A stretch of DNA of 47,259 nt from RGIG8709 sp045537065 (GCA_045537065.1 JAZSOT010000020.1:1-47259), one strand, 5' to 3'. Positions 32,491 to 41,691 are shown, counted from the first letter of the stretch. The notes: generated by a model not told the origin, from the sequence alone. A program made the numbers and translations.

Positions 32491-33489
32491 TTATTCATCA
32501 AGCATATCTTGAAGTATCTGCTCTGCAAAATTAGAATAGTCGTGTTCGTTTGTGTCCACATAATTAACAAATTTGCTTGGCTTGGCACTCTTTTTCTTTA
32601 TAGGTGCATTTTTAATCTTAAAAATTTCTTCTTTGGCTGCAATTTCATCTGGGCTATTAATGCCCTCTTCTGCCCAATTAAGAAGAATTTTATTCATATA
32701 AGCAAAGCTTAGCTTTCCTGTCTGGTCAACTGTTCTCTCATAAGCTTCCTGAACAAGTTCGGAAGAAAACTTTTTCTCAACAGACCAGATTTTTATGTAT
32801 TTCTTCTCAGTTTGAGAAAGATTTCTGTCATAAATTCCGAGTATGCTGCGGATTTTCCATTCGTTTGAATGAATTTCTTCCATTTCCTTTATGTAATTTT
32901 CAGCAGCCTCATATGTGTTAATTTCTCTGTCAGCCCAGTCAATGGCAAGGGTCTCAAGATACCTTTTATCTGTTTTGTTAAGACTTGCTGCGTAGTTTAA
33001 AAGCATTGTAACAACTTCAACGGGAAGTCCGAGCCAGTCAACAAATGAATAAAGAAGCTCGATGTCTGTGGTGCTTAAAAGCTTACCTAGAATTTTCTCT
33101 GCCTGAGAGAACAAATAATCAATTTTTTTGTTTTCGTTGGCTGCAGCATCAATTTCTGCCTGATTATAAGATGGGCGCATTCTGAAATGTGCCTTTTTAG
33201 CAGGTTTTCTTTCTGCAGACTTATTCTTTTTGGCAGGTTCTTTGGATTCTATAAAACTGTAATCATCATTTTCATAGTTTATATATCCTGCAGTAGCCCA
33301 GAAATCAAGAGCCTCTTCAATAAGAGCAGTTTTAACATGAAGCTTGCGGGCAGTTTCTTTTATAGAAACCAAAGCTCCGTCTTTCATATACCGCATATAC
33401 ATATAAATGTATATTTGAAGGTGTTCGGGCTTTGAAATTCTGCCCCACCGTTCAATAAAGTCGTATTTAAGTTCAAATCCTTCGGACAT
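32491..33489 (-). CDS. DnaD-domain replication initiation protein
   Basis: A 332-residue protein with an N-terminal winged-helix-like region and two DnaD/DnaB C-terminal-type modules in the second half (LLSTTDIELLYSFVDWLGLP with VVTMLLNYA; then YIKIWSVEKKFSSELVQEAYER with FAYMNKILLNWAEEGI). This double-module layout is that of DnaB/DnaD-type primosome remodelling proteins, which act between DnaA and the helicase loader. Location beside dnaI supports it. AGGAGAAAG lies before the ATG. Confidence 0.9.
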   Translation of the reverse strand: MSEGFELKYDFIERWGRISKPEHLQIYIYMYMRYMKDGALVSIKETARKLHVKTALIEEALDFWATAGYINYENDDYSFIESKEPAKKNKSAERKPAKKAHFRMRPSYNQAEIDAAANENKKIDYLFSQAEKILGKLLSTTDIELLYSFVDWLGLPVEVVTMLLNYAASLNKTDKRYLETLAIDWADREINTYEAAENYIKEMEEIHSNEWKIRSILGIYDRNLSQTEKKYIKIWSVEKKFSSELVQEAYERTVDQTGKLSFAYMNKILLNWAEEGINSPDEIAAKEEIFKIKNAPIKKKSAKPSKFVNYVDTNEHDYSNFAEQILQDMLDE

Positions 33490-33502
33490 TACTTTCTCCT
33501 TT

Positions 33503-34894
33503 TTACTTGCCTACGCAGAAGTTTTTAAAAACGTTATCAATAATTTCATCCTGAACAGTCTCCCCTGTAATTTCACCGAGAGCAGAGATTATATCTTCCA
33601 AATCAACATATAATAAATCCTGCATAAACATACCGCTTATAACAGATTTTATATTATCAACTGATTCCTTTGCACGAATAAGGGCGTTTCTTTGTCTTTC
33701 ACTGGTTATATAAACTTCCGATGTGTTAAAGCCTTTTTCAAGAAACAGTTCAGAGATTTTATCTTCCAGTTCGTCTATTAAAACTTCTCCGTTTTTCGGA
33801 ACCGATGTAAAAACAACATAATTTTTATCTGCAGAAAATTTTTCTGCAATTTCTTCTTTTTTAATTTCAGGGTTTAAATCAGTTTTATTTGAAATAATTA
33901 TATATTTTTTGTTTCTGATTTTATCAAAAATATCTGTATCCTCTTTTGAAATTGAAGAGGAGGAGTCAACAACAAAAAGGCAAAGGTCTGCTATTTCGCT
34001 GTTTTTATATGCCTTATCTATGCCGATTTGTTCAACTATGTCTGCTTCCTGTCTTATCCCTGCTGTATCCATAATTCTAAGTGTAATTCCGTTTAAGTTA
34101 ACAAAATCCTCAACAATGTCCCTTGTTGTGCCGGGAATGTCTGTAACAATTGCCTTTTCTTCTTTTAAAAGGGCATTAAGAACAGAGGATTTTCCAACGT
34201 TAGGTCTTCCTATTATAACTGTGTGTATTCCCTCTCGAAGCATTTTGCCGGTGTCAAAGCCTTTAAGAAGCTTGTTAATTTCTTTTTCAAGCGTTTCGGT
34301 CTTTTCGAGAATTTCGTCCTGACTTAAATCGTCAACCTCGTCGGGATAATCAGCGGATGCAGAAATATGGGATGCAAGAGAAAGTGCTATATCCCTCAAA
34401 GAATTAATTTTTTCGGATAAGCTTCCTGTAACTGCCTTTGCAGAATTTTCTGCACCAAGGTAAGAGGATGCGTGAATTAAATCAGCAGATGCCTCTGCTT
34501 TCGCAAGGTCACACTTCCCGTTCATAAAAGCACGTCTTGTAAATTCTCCCGCTTCAGCAAGTCTTGCCCCATGCTTTATAACCTCTGTGAGGATTCTTTT
34601 TGCCACAATATATCCGCCGTGGCATTGAATTTCAACAACTGTCTCTCCCGTAAATGAGTTGGGGGCGTGCATAACTGTAACTAGTGCCTCGTCAATAACG
34701 CTTTCTCCGTTTGCAGTTTTGATAGTTGATAAACAAAGCTTATGACTTTCAAATTCAGAAAGACTTTTTTTGTTGTATGCATAAACCATATCGGATGCAA
34801 TCTGTATGGAGTTTTCTCCGCTGATACGGATAATAGCAACTCCGCCTGTCCCAATGGGAGTGGATATTGCGGCTATTGTATCAAAAAATTTCAT
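33503..34894 (-). CDS. mnmE: tRNA modification GTPase MnmE
   Basis: With MnmG it makes the 5-carboxymethylaminomethyl group on wobble uridine 34. The protein has 463 residues. The folate-binding N terminus starts DTIAAISTPIGTGGVAIIR. The G domain has GRPNVGKSSVLNALL, DIPGTTRD, MDTAGIR and SNKTDLN. The C-terminal FCVGK carries the catalytic cysteine. In most Firmicutes mnmE follows jag/khpB and precedes mnmG; here it follows dnaA and no mnmG is in the window. Confidence 0.96.
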   Translation of the reverse strand: MKFFDTIAAISTPIGTGGVAIIRISGENSIQIASDMVYAYNKKSLSEFESHKLCLSTIKTANGESVIDEALVTVMHAPNSFTGETVVEIQCHGGYIVAKRILTEVIKHGARLAEAGEFTRRAFMNGKCDLAKAEASADLIHASSYLGAENSAKAVTGSLSEKINSLRDIALSLASHISASADYPDEVDDLSQDEILEKTETLEKEINKLLKGFDTGKMLREGIHTVIIGRPNVGKSSVLNALLKEEKAIVTDIPGTTRDIVEDFVNLNGITLRIMDTAGIRQEADIVEQIGIDKAYKNSEIADLCLFVVDSSSSISKEDTDIFDKIRNKKYIIISNKTDLNPEIKKEEIAEKFSADKNYVVFTSVPKNGEVLIDELEDKISELFLEKGFNTSEVYITSERQRNALIRAKESVDNIKSVISGMFMQDLLYVDLEDIISALGEITGETVQDEIIDNVFKNFCVGK

Positions 34895-34917
34895 AAGCTT
34901 TTCCTCTTCTAAGTGTT

Positions 34918-36237
34918 TTAACCCTTTTTAATGTTTTTAATAATTTCTTTTATAGTGATTTCAAGGTCGGGATTATTCTCAAGCTCTCCCTTGATTTTGT
35001 TAACATTATGCATTGCTGTTGTGTGGTCTCTTCCGCCAAAGTCTTCTCCGATTTTGGGAAAAGAGGGGTCATCTAAAATTTCTCTGCATATGTACATTGC
35101 AATCTGTCTTGGATATGCAATATCGTTTGAACGCTTTTTGGATACTAAAGAGCCTTTTGAAAGTCTGTAGTATTTTTCAACCTCATCTATAACAACTGCA
35201 GAAGTTATAGTTCTTCTTGGCTGGGTTGTGATAATTTCACGAAGAGCCTCTCTTGCAAGGTCCATAGATATGTTGCTTGTTCTTTCGATTCCCGCATAAA
35301 CTAAAATTCTTTTAACAGCACCCTCTAAGTCTCTTACATTTGATTTAACATTATCTGCAATATATTCAATTATTTCATCATCAACAGATAAATATTCACT
35401 CTGTATTTTGTTTTTCAGTATTGCCATACGGGTCTCAAAATCAGGTGGTTGAATGTCAGCTAAAAGTCCGCTGTTAAAACGGGAACGAAGCCTAACCTCA
35501 AGCTGAGGAATTTCGGATGGCAAACGGTCAGATGTCAAAACTATCTGTTTGTCCATTTCGTAAAGTGCATTAAATGTGTGGAAAAATTCTTCCTGAGCAA
35601 GCTCTTTACTGCCGAAGAACTGAACGTCGTCTATTAAAAGAAGGTCAACATTTCTGTATTTGTTACGAAATGCTTGATTTGTTTTTTCTCTTATGGCTGT
35701 AACAAGCTCGTAAGTAAACTTTTCACTGGTTGTATAAAGAACTTTTTTATCGGGATAGTTTTCCAGATAATAGTTTCCGATTGCCTGCATAAGATGGGTT
35801 TTTCCAAGTCCTGAACCGCCGTATAGGAAGAGAGGATTGTAGGTTTTGCCCGGTCTTTCTGCAACGGCAAGAGATGCAACATATGCAAGCTGGTTGTTAC
35901 CGCCAACAACAAAGGATGAAAAGTTATATTTGGGATTAAGTTCATTGTTGACCATTGTTGGGTCGTTTGATGAAAAATCCTTTTTTTCATCTTCTTCAAC
36001 AATAACATCTATTTCGTATTTTTTTGATGTAACCGATTCAAGACAGCTTCCGATAAGCAAAAAATATTTTGACATAATCATATCTTTAATAACGCCAAAA
36101 GGCACCTTAAGAGTCAGCTTTCTGTCGTCAATAGCATATGGCTCGATAGGTTTAATCCAGGAATCAAAGGAAACAGCCGAAACCTCATCTTTAAGCTCAG
36201 CCCTGACCTTATTCCATATTTCATTCAGGGAATTCAA
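34918..36237 (-). CDS. dnaA: Chromosomal replication initiator DnaA
   Basis: Binds and melts the origin. The protein has 439 residues, family length. Domain I (1-80, IWNKVRAELKDEVSAVSFDS), linker, AAA+ domain with YNPLFLYGGSGLGKTHLMQA (through 'GLGKTHL') and Walker B LLIDDVQFFG. Domain IV has the DNA-binding signature GGRDHTTAMHNVNKI. The start is TTG at 36237, 9 bases after AAGGAG. It is first of the leftward unit. dnaN does not follow, which is unusual. Confidence 0.96.
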   Translation of the reverse strand: MNSLNEIWNKVRAELKDEVSAVSFDSWIKPIEPYAIDDRKLTLKVPFGVIKDMIMSKYFLLIGSCLESVTSKKYEIDVIVEEDEKKDFSSNDPTMVNNELNPKYNFSSFVVGGNNQLAYVASLAVAERPGKTYNPLFLYGGSGLGKTHLMQAIGNYYLENYPDKKVLYTTSEKFTYELVTAIREKTNQAFRNKYRNVDLLLIDDVQFFGSKELAQEEFFHTFNALYEMDKQIVLTSDRLPSEIPQLEVRLRSRFNSGLLADIQPPDFETRMAILKNKIQSEYLSVDDEIIEYIADNVKSNVRDLEGAVKRILVYAGIERTSNISMDLAREALREIITTQPRRTITSAVVIDEVEKYYRLSKGSLVSKKRSNDIAYPRQIAMYICREILDDPSFPKIGEDFGGRDHTTAMHNVNKIKGELENNPDLEITIKEIIKNIKKG

Positions 36238-36528
36238 GTTTTTTCTCTCCTTACAATTTATAGTTATTACAAAATGAAGGTATGTCTATATAACAAGAAT
36301 AAGTTTGTTATATAGGCATACTTTCATTAAGTATATATAATCTCTGTTATGAAAGTGTAACTATTATATAATAGCAGACTTTCAAACATTTTTCAACAAG
36401 AAATTTGTAAAAAAAACAGGTGAAAAATTCTATATTTTCAAAAAGCACAAAATGTAGTTTTAAGAAAAAATTTAATTACAAGATGTGCTAAAAAATTAAA
36501 TAAAAAATTTTTTTTCTAATAATAACTA
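36238..36528. other. dnaA-rpmH intergenic region, candidate oriC area, inverted-repeat rich
   Basis: Between divergent dnaA and rpmH, the classic origin position. It contains a 21-bp near-perfect inverted repeat with 8-base loop (36277-36326, arms ending CTATATAACAA/TTGTTATATAG, two mismatches), and a perfect 14-bp palindrome CTATTATATAATAG (36361-36374). GAAAGT (36351-36356) and ACTTTC (36378-36383) frame the palindrome. A long AT tract follows (36440-36520). I find no TTATCCACA box or one-mismatch cluster. A possible dnaA promoter (TTACAC/TATATA) lies in the same stretch on the reverse strand. Confidence 0.5.
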
Positions 36529-36557
36529 TTGACATATTAAAAAAAATATGGTAAAAT
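36529..36557 (+). promoter_or_regulatory. Promoter of rpmH
   Basis: TTGACA (36529-36534), 17-bp spacer, TAAAAT (36552-36557). Confidence 0.82.
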
Positions 36558-36620
36558 CTAAGAACTGTTGTTTAAGTGATAATACTAACTATAAAATATA
36601 TATATTGGAGGGAAGACACA

Positions 36621-36755
36621 GTGCTTAGAACATTTCAACCTAAGAAAAGACAAAGATCTAAAGAACATGGCTTCAGAAAAAGAATGTCAACCGCTAATGG
36701 CCGTAAAGTATTAGCAAGAAGAAGATTAAAAGGCAGAAAGAAATTGTCAGCATAA
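36621..36755 (+). CDS. rpmH: 50S ribosomal protein L34
   Basis: A 44-residue, highly basic ribosomal protein with the canonical sequence blocks RTFQPKKRQRSKEHGFRKRM, then STANGRKVLARRRLKGRKKL. The start is GTG, behind GGAGGGAAG at 36607-36615. It is first gene of the rightward rpmH-rnpA-yidD-yidC-khpB unit, with its own consensus promoter. Confidence 0.97.
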   Translation: MLRTFQPKKRQRSKEHGFRKRMSTANGRKVLARRRLKGRKKLSA

Positions 36756-36779
36756 AGACGCTTTACGGCGTCTTTTTGA
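36756..36779 (+). terminator. Attenuator hairpin between rpmH and rnpA
   Basis: AGACGC, loop TTTACG, GCGTCT followed by TTTT. Likely partial, so that L34 is made in excess over RnpA. Confidence 0.75.
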
Positions 36780-36796
36780 CTATTTTTTAAAGTTTT

Positions 36797-37144
36797 ATGC
36801 GAGATATCAATAGTCTTAAACTAAATAATCAATTTAAAAGAGTATATCAAAAAGGCAAGTCCGCAGTATCTCCATATATGGTTGTTTATGCAAAGCGTAT
36901 AGGCGGAGTTGGAGGACTTGGTATAACTGCCAGCAAAAAAATCGGAAAAGCCGTTGAAAGAAACCGTGCAAAAAGGCGTATAAGAGGGTTATACAGAAAG
37001 TATAAGGATAATATTGATAAAAGGTATGATTTAGTTGTTGTTGCAAGAACAAGGACTATTTCTGCGCCTTTTTATAAATTGGAGGAGGCGTTTGTTGCGC
37101 TTCTTAAAGAAACTGGTATATATTCTGAAAAATGCGGTGAATGA
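36797..37144 (+). CDS. rnpA: Ribonuclease P protein component
   Basis: Protein subunit that helps RNase P RNA mature tRNA 5' ends. The protein has 115 residues. Signatures: LKLNNQFKRVYQKGKS, ITASKKIGKAVERNRAKRRI (the RNR motif), and the C-terminal helix. No RNase P RNA is in this window. Overlaps or abuts yidD. Confidence 0.96.
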   Translation: MRDINSLKLNNQFKRVYQKGKSAVSPYMVVYAKRIGGVGGLGITASKKIGKAVERNRAKRRIRGLYRKYKDNIDKRYDLVVVARTRTISAPFYKLEEAFVALLKETGIYSEKCGE

Positions 37145-37155
37145 GAGATTTGCAT

Positions 37156-37362
37156 ATGAAGAGCGTATTGTTACTTATCATAAGGGGATACCAGAAGTTT
37201 ATTTCTCCCCTTAAGAAACCTTGTTGCAGATTTTATCCGTCCTGCTCGGAGTATGCCGTGCTTGCTATAGAAAAATATGGAGCTATTCGTGGCACTTTTA
37301 AGGCTTGCTGGCGGATTTTAAGATGCAATCCATTTTCAAAGGGCGGAATTGATTATCCGTGA
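37156..37362 (+). CDS. yidD: Membrane protein insertion efficiency factor YidD
   Basis: A 68-residue peripheral membrane protein that aids YidC-dependent insertion. The conserved core is GYQKFISPLKKPCCRFYPSC, then SEYAVLAIEKYGAIRG and RCNPFSKGGIDYP. I chose the ATG at 37156, 8 bases after GAGAG, matching family N termini; the ATG at 37141, which overlaps the rnpA stop (ATGA), is the alternative. Confidence 0.93.
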   Translation: MKSVLLLIIRGYQKFISPLKKPCCRFYPSCSEYAVLAIEKYGAIRGTFKACWRILRCNPFSKGGIDYP

Positions 37363-37387
37363 AAACTAAAGAAATGAGAGTGATTTA

Positions 37388-38443
37388 GTGTTAAAATATA
37401 TAATGGTAGCCTTAGGGTGGATACTTGACACATTATACAGATTAGTTGATAACTATGGTGTTGCCATAATTTTATTTACAGTATTAATTAAGGCTGTTTT
37501 ATTGCCTCTTGATATTAAACAGAAGAAATCAATAGCAAAGACACAGAAAATTCAGCCTTTGTTAATGGAAGTTCAGAAAAAATATGCAAATGATAAGGAT
37601 AAACTGAGTCAGGAAACAATGAAGATATACCAGAAATATGGTATAAATCCTATGGGCGGATGTCTTCCGATGCTCCTTCAGTTTCCTATTATTATAGCAC
37701 TTTATTGGGTTGTTAAAAAACCTATTATGTATATGATGGGTATAGGCGAAGCCGACACCTGGAGAATTGCAGAAGCGTTTAATCAATGGGCTGCTGCAAA
37801 TGGCGGTTTGATTCCTGAAGGATTAAAGAACATTATTCCTGTAACATATGAAAAAGCAATGACTCATAACACTTTTGGAACTTATGAGATTTCTATTGCA
37901 CAGCAGCTTTTCAAACATCCTGAAATTTTGCAGCATCCGTATATCAGCAATTGGGGTGAAACAGTAAGATTAATAGATTTTGATTTCTTCGGTCTTGATT
38001 TATCTGAAATACCTAATTTTGGTGCATTTTTAGGAATTTTTATGGGCAGAACCGCAGATGTTACTTTGTCTATGGCGCTTTTGTGGATTATTCCCATACT
38101 TTCAGGATTAAGCTCATTCCTTGCAAGTAAAGTTGCTATGGCGCAGCAAGGCGGAGAAAAGAAAGATAAATATGCAGTTGTTGCAGAGGCAGATAAAAAG
38201 GAAGAAAATTCAACTGCAAGCACAATGAAAACAATGAATCTTATGATGCCGTTGTTTTCGGCGTGGTTTGCGTTTACACTCCCTGCTGCAGTAGGTCTGT
38301 ATTGGATAATCAGTAATGTAATTCAAATCATTCAGCAAATTGTTGTAACAAAATATTTTGTTACGGATATTTCTGATGATGTATTGGAAGGGGATATAGC
38401 GAATGTTAAAAAAGGTAGAAAAAACCGCAAAAAGTCTAGATGA
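37388..38443 (+). CDS. yidC: Membrane protein insertase YidC/Oxa1
   Basis: Inserts and folds membrane proteins. The protein has 351 residues, about five to six transmembrane segments. Family blocks: GVAIILFTVLIKAVLLPLDI, MKIYQKYGINPMGGCLPMLL, and QFPIIIALYWVVK. The C-terminal GLYWIISNVIQIIQQ precedes a basic tail (KKGRKNRKKS). There is no lipobox cysteine, so it is not the SpoIIIJ-type lipoprotein precursor. A GTG start follows GAGAGTG. It overlaps khpB by 41 bases. Confidence 0.94.
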   Translation: MLKYIMVALGWILDTLYRLVDNYGVAIILFTVLIKAVLLPLDIKQKKSIAKTQKIQPLLMEVQKKYANDKDKLSQETMKIYQKYGINPMGGCLPMLLQFPIIIALYWVVKKPIMYMMGIGEADTWRIAEAFNQWAAANGGLIPEGLKNIIPVTYEKAMTHNTFGTYEISIAQQLFKHPEILQHPYISNWGETVRLIDFDFFGLDLSEIPNFGAFLGIFMGRTADVTLSMALLWIIPILSGLSSFLASKVAMAQQGGEKKDKYAVVAEADKKEENSTASTMKTMNLMMPLFSAWFAFTLPAAVGLYWIISNVIQIIQQIVVTKYFVTDISDDVLEGDIANVKKGRKNRKKSR

Positions 38444-39200
38444 AGCAATTGAACTTGCGGCAAAGGATTTAGGTGTTTCAGCCGAGCAGGTTGAATATGA
38501 TGTAATAAGAGACAGCTCAAAAGGCTTTATGAGATTTATTATTGGTGCTGAGGTTGAAATCAGTGCCTGGGTTAAAGGTGAGAAGGAAAAGGTAAAAAAA
38601 GCTTCTCAAGTAGAAGAAAAACCTAAAAAAACAGAGAAAAAGGTTGAAAAGAAAGTTGAAGTAAAACAGGAAAATGCAGAACCTGCAAAACCCGTAGTTA
38701 AGGAAGAGGAAGAATTTGTTATTCCAAAAGAAGCTGTAACTGATGCAAAAAGCTTTATTTCAGGAATGCTTGACAGAATGGGCTTAAAGCATGAACTCCA
38801 TGTTAAGCTTGAAAAGAATGAAATTAAGATTGTTATTAGTGGCGAAAAGATGGGACTCTTAATTGGTAACCACGGAAAAACTTTAGATTCCATTCAGTTT
38901 TTAACAAGTCTTTATGTTAACAGACAGAAAAAGAATTATATAAAGATAACTATTGATACAGAAAACTACAGAAAAAAGAGAGAAGAAACTCTGACAAATC
39001 TTGCGAAAAGTCTTGCAAGAACTGTTATTAAGACAAAGAAGGCAACAACACTTGAGCCTATGTCTGCAAACCAGAGAAGAATAATTCATATGACTCTTCA
39101 GAATAACCCAAATGTAAAAACCTACAGTGTTGGGGATGAACCAAGAAGAAGAGTTGTTGTGGCACCTGCTTCAACAGAAAATCAGAATAATGAAGAATAA
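38403..39200 (+). CDS. khpB: RNA-binding protein KhpB (Jag/EloR)
   Basis: A 265-residue RNA-binding protein affecting cell elongation. The Jag-N domain is at 1-55 (VEKTAKSLDEAIELAAKDLG). A Lys/Glu-rich linker follows, then a KH domain with ISGEKMGLLIGNHGKTLDSI, and an R3H domain (about 200-260, LEPMSANQRRIIHMTLQ). AAGGGGA lies 8 bases before the ATG, inside the end of yidC. Last gene of the unit. Confidence 0.94.
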   Translation: MLKKVEKTAKSLDEAIELAAKDLGVSAEQVEYDVIRDSSKGFMRFIIGAEVEISAWVKGEKEKVKKASQVEEKPKKTEKKVEKKVEVKQENAEPAKPVVKEEEEFVIPKEAVTDAKSFISGMLDRMGLKHELHVKLEKNEIKIVISGEKMGLLIGNHGKTLDSIQFLTSLYVNRQKKNYIKITIDTENYRKKREETLTNLAKSLARTVIKTKKATTLEPMSANQRRIIHMTLQNNPNVKTYSVGDEPRRRVVVAPASTENQNNEE

Positions 39201-39204
39201 TTAT

Positions 39205-39239
39205 AAAAGCTAATTGCCTAGAAGGCAATTAGCTTTTTT
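39205..39239. terminator. Shared terminator for khpB and feoB
   Basis: AAAAGCTAATTGCC, loop TAGAA, GGCAATTAGCTTTTTT. It lies between the convergent stops. Confidence 0.9.
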
Positions 39240-39240
39240 G

Positions 39241-41382
39241 TTATCTAAAAATTGTATATACTCCGTTGATTAAAATGCATATTAAAATTCCTGTTATTGT
39301 GGGCAGCAGGAAACCTAAAAATGCCCATTTAAAACTTCCCGTTTCCTTCTTTATTGTTATTAAAGAAGTGGAGCAGGGCCAGTGAAAAAGAGAAAACAGC
39401 ATAACATTTATGGCGGTTATATAAGTCCAGCCGTTTGCAGATAAAATTTCACGAAGCTCAAAAAGATTTTCTATTCTTTGAAGATTTCCACCTGAAGTAT
39501 AAGCAAGAATCATAATGGGTATAACTATCTCGTTAGCAGGAAGTCCCATTATAAAAGCCATCAGTATTTTGCCGTCTAGTCCCATAAGGTGTGCAAAGGG
39601 GTCTAAAAATTCGGAACAGTGATTTAATATAGATATGTCATTTATATATGTGTTTGCGAATATCCATATAATAAGACCTGCCGGTGCCGCAACTGAAACT
39701 GCCCTTCCAAGAACAAATAATGTTCTGTCAAAAATTGACCTTACAATTGTTTTCCCGATTTGCGGGGCACGGTAAGGCGGAAGTTCAAGAGTAAAGGAAG
39801 AAGGTTTTCCTTTCAGTACGGTTTTAGAGAGTATTTCGGACATAATAAAGGTAACAAGGATGCCTAAAAGGACAATTAAAGTCAGGATTATTGCGCCGAA
39901 AATGGAGTTAAAGGGTTTTGGTGTGTAAATTGTAAAGAAAACCGTTATTAAGGAAATCAGCATAGGAAATCTGCCGTTGCAGGGAACAAAGCTGTTTGTT
40001 AGAATAGCAATAAGCCTCTCTCTAGGTGAGTCAATAATTCTGCATCCCGTAATTCCTGCTGCATTGCATCCAAATCCCATGCACATAGTAAGAGCCTGTT
40101 TTCCGCATGTGTGACATTTCTTAAACACCTTATCAAGATTAAAGGCTATTCTTGGTAAATATCCAAGGTCCTCCAAAAGGGTAAACAAGGGGAAAAATAT
40201 TGCCATAGGCGGTAACATAACGGAAACTACCCACGAGACAACCCTGTAAACACCAAAGACTAATATATTATAAATAATACTCGGGACTTTAAGATATTTG
40301 AAAAACTCTATAAGATTATCTTCAAGCCCAAACAGAAAAGATGAAAGTATTTCGGAGGGGACATTTGCTGCACAAATAGTCAGCCAGAAAACAAAACCAA
40401 GCATCAGAAGCATAACGGGAATCCCGTATTTTTTGCTTGTCAGTATTTTGTCTATTTTCCTGTCCCTTATGTTGTATGATTTGTTTTTGAATGTGACTGC
40501 CTCGTTGCAGATTTCTTCTGCAAAAAGAATAGTGCATTTTGCTGTTATATCTTTAAGCTTTTCTGTGTTTATGTTATTTTTAATTAATAATTCGTTCATA
40601 GCCTGAACAGTATTTGAAATCTCTTCATCTCTTGATAAATCAAAGCCTAAAAAACTACTTATTTTATCTACAAGCTCTGAGTTGTTTTCAAGAAGCTTAA
40701 GAGAAATCCATCGGAGATTAAGCTGTGTTTTAAGGTTCTTTTTTGCGAGTATATTTGATATTTCCTCTATAGCTGTTTCCACTATAGGGGTGTATTGAAT
40801 TTTAACACCTTTATTGTTTATTTTTCTTGTTTTTTCAAGGGTTATTAGCATTTCATTTATCCCTTCGCCTGTTTTTGCACAAACTCCTAAAGCAGGAACA
40901 TTAAGTCTTTTTGAAATCAAATCCAAATCTATTTGTATTTCCTTTTTTTCTGCCTCATCCATAAGATTTACACATATTAACACATTGTTTGTGATTTCAA
41001 GAGCCTGAAGAGCAAGATTTAAATTTCTTTCAAGACAGGTGGCAACGCAAACAACAATAATGGCATCAGGATTTCCAAAGCAGATAAAGTCTCCTGCGAT
41101 TTCTTCTTCTTTTGAATGGGTAAAAAGGGAATATGTTCCGGGAATATCAACAAAAATATAGTTTTTATCATTAAAGGTTAATGTACCCTGAGCGCCTGAA
41201 ACAGTTTTTCCAGGCCAGTTGCCAGTGTGCTGTTTCATACCTGTCAAATAGTTGAAGATTGTGCTTTTTCCCACATTGGGGTTTCCCGCAAGTGCAATAA
41301 CAATATCATCATCTGTTGATTTTTTTATAGAAAAATCTGTATCAAAAGAATTTTTCCCTGTTGAATGTAGGGTCAAACCCAT
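39241..41382 (-). CDS. feoB: Ferrous iron transporter FeoB
   Basis: GTP-driven Fe(II) uptake protein in the membrane. The protein has 713 residues. An N-terminal extension of about 25 residues precedes the G domain: GNPNVGKSTIFNYLTG (33-48), VDIPGTYSLF and NLMDEAEKK. Two gate domains follow, with the core NSFVPCNGRFPML and MGFGCNAAGI, and about eight to nine transmembrane segments. It is preceded by feoA 7 bases upstream. Confidence 0.96.
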   Translation of the reverse strand: MGLTLHSTGKNSFDTDFSIKKSTDDDIVIALAGNPNVGKSTIFNYLTGMKQHTGNWPGKTVSGAQGTLTFNDKNYIFVDIPGTYSLFTHSKEEEIAGDFICFGNPDAIIVVCVATCLERNLNLALQALEITNNVLICVNLMDEAEKKEIQIDLDLISKRLNVPALGVCAKTGEGINEMLITLEKTRKINNKGVKIQYTPIVETAIEEISNILAKKNLKTQLNLRWISLKLLENNSELVDKISSFLGFDLSRDEEISNTVQAMNELLIKNNINTEKLKDITAKCTILFAEEICNEAVTFKNKSYNIRDRKIDKILTSKKYGIPVMLLMLGFVFWLTICAANVPSEILSSFLFGLEDNLIEFFKYLKVPSIIYNILVFGVYRVVSWVVSVMLPPMAIFFPLFTLLEDLGYLPRIAFNLDKVFKKCHTCGKQALTMCMGFGCNAAGITGCRIIDSPRERLIAILTNSFVPCNGRFPMLISLITVFFTIYTPKPFNSIFGAIILTLIVLLGILVTFIMSEILSKTVLKGKPSSFTLELPPYRAPQIGKTIVRSIFDRTLFVLGRAVSVAAPAGLIIWIFANTYINDISILNHCSEFLDPFAHLMGLDGKILMAFIMGLPANEIVIPIMILAYTSGGNLQRIENLFELREILSANGWTYITAINVMLFSLFHWPCSTSLITIKKETGSFKWAFLGFLLPTITGILICILINGVYTIFR

Positions 41383-41389
41383 AAAAATG

Positions 41390-41629
41390 TCACCTCACAT
41401 TTTTCACTTTTATTCTTTCAGCATCTTCACAGCGAAGAGCTATTACACTTCCTCTTATCTGGTAGGCGACAGGGTCAGACATAGGGCTTTTAAAAAGACA
41501 TTCAACTATAGTTCCCTCAATTGCGCCTATATCCTGAAGCCTGCGTCTTATACTGCCTGATAGCTTAAGGGATGAAATTTCCGCTTTTTGTCCTGGGGTT
41601 AAATCTGCAAGCGTTATATTTTTTTTCAT
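41390..41629 (-). CDS. feoA: Ferrous iron transport protein FeoA
   Basis: A 79-residue cytoplasmic SH3-fold protein that supports FeoB. Pattern: LTPGQKAEISSLKLSGSIRR, then LQDIGAIEGTIVEC and DPVAYQIRGSVIALR. I chose the ATG at 41629, 7 bases after AAGGAT. No obvious Fur box (the 19-bp GATAATnATTATC type) is visible upstream. Confidence 0.92.
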   Translation of the reverse strand: MKKNITLADLTPGQKAEISSLKLSGSIRRRLQDIGAIEGTIVECLFKSPMSDPVAYQIRGSVIALRCEDAERIKVKNVR

Positions 41630-41662
41630 AATATCAATCCTTTTTTTCTGCATCTTATTTAC

Positions 41663-41691
41663 ATAATATGATTTTAAAAAACTATTGACAC
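41663..41691 (-). promoter_or_regulatory. Possible feoAB promoter
   Basis: Reverse-strand GTGTCA (plus 41686-41691), 17-bp spacer, TATTAT (plus 41663-41668). The same bases also give TTGACA on the plus strand (41685-41690), but no good plus-strand -10 follows at proper distance. Confidence 0.45.
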
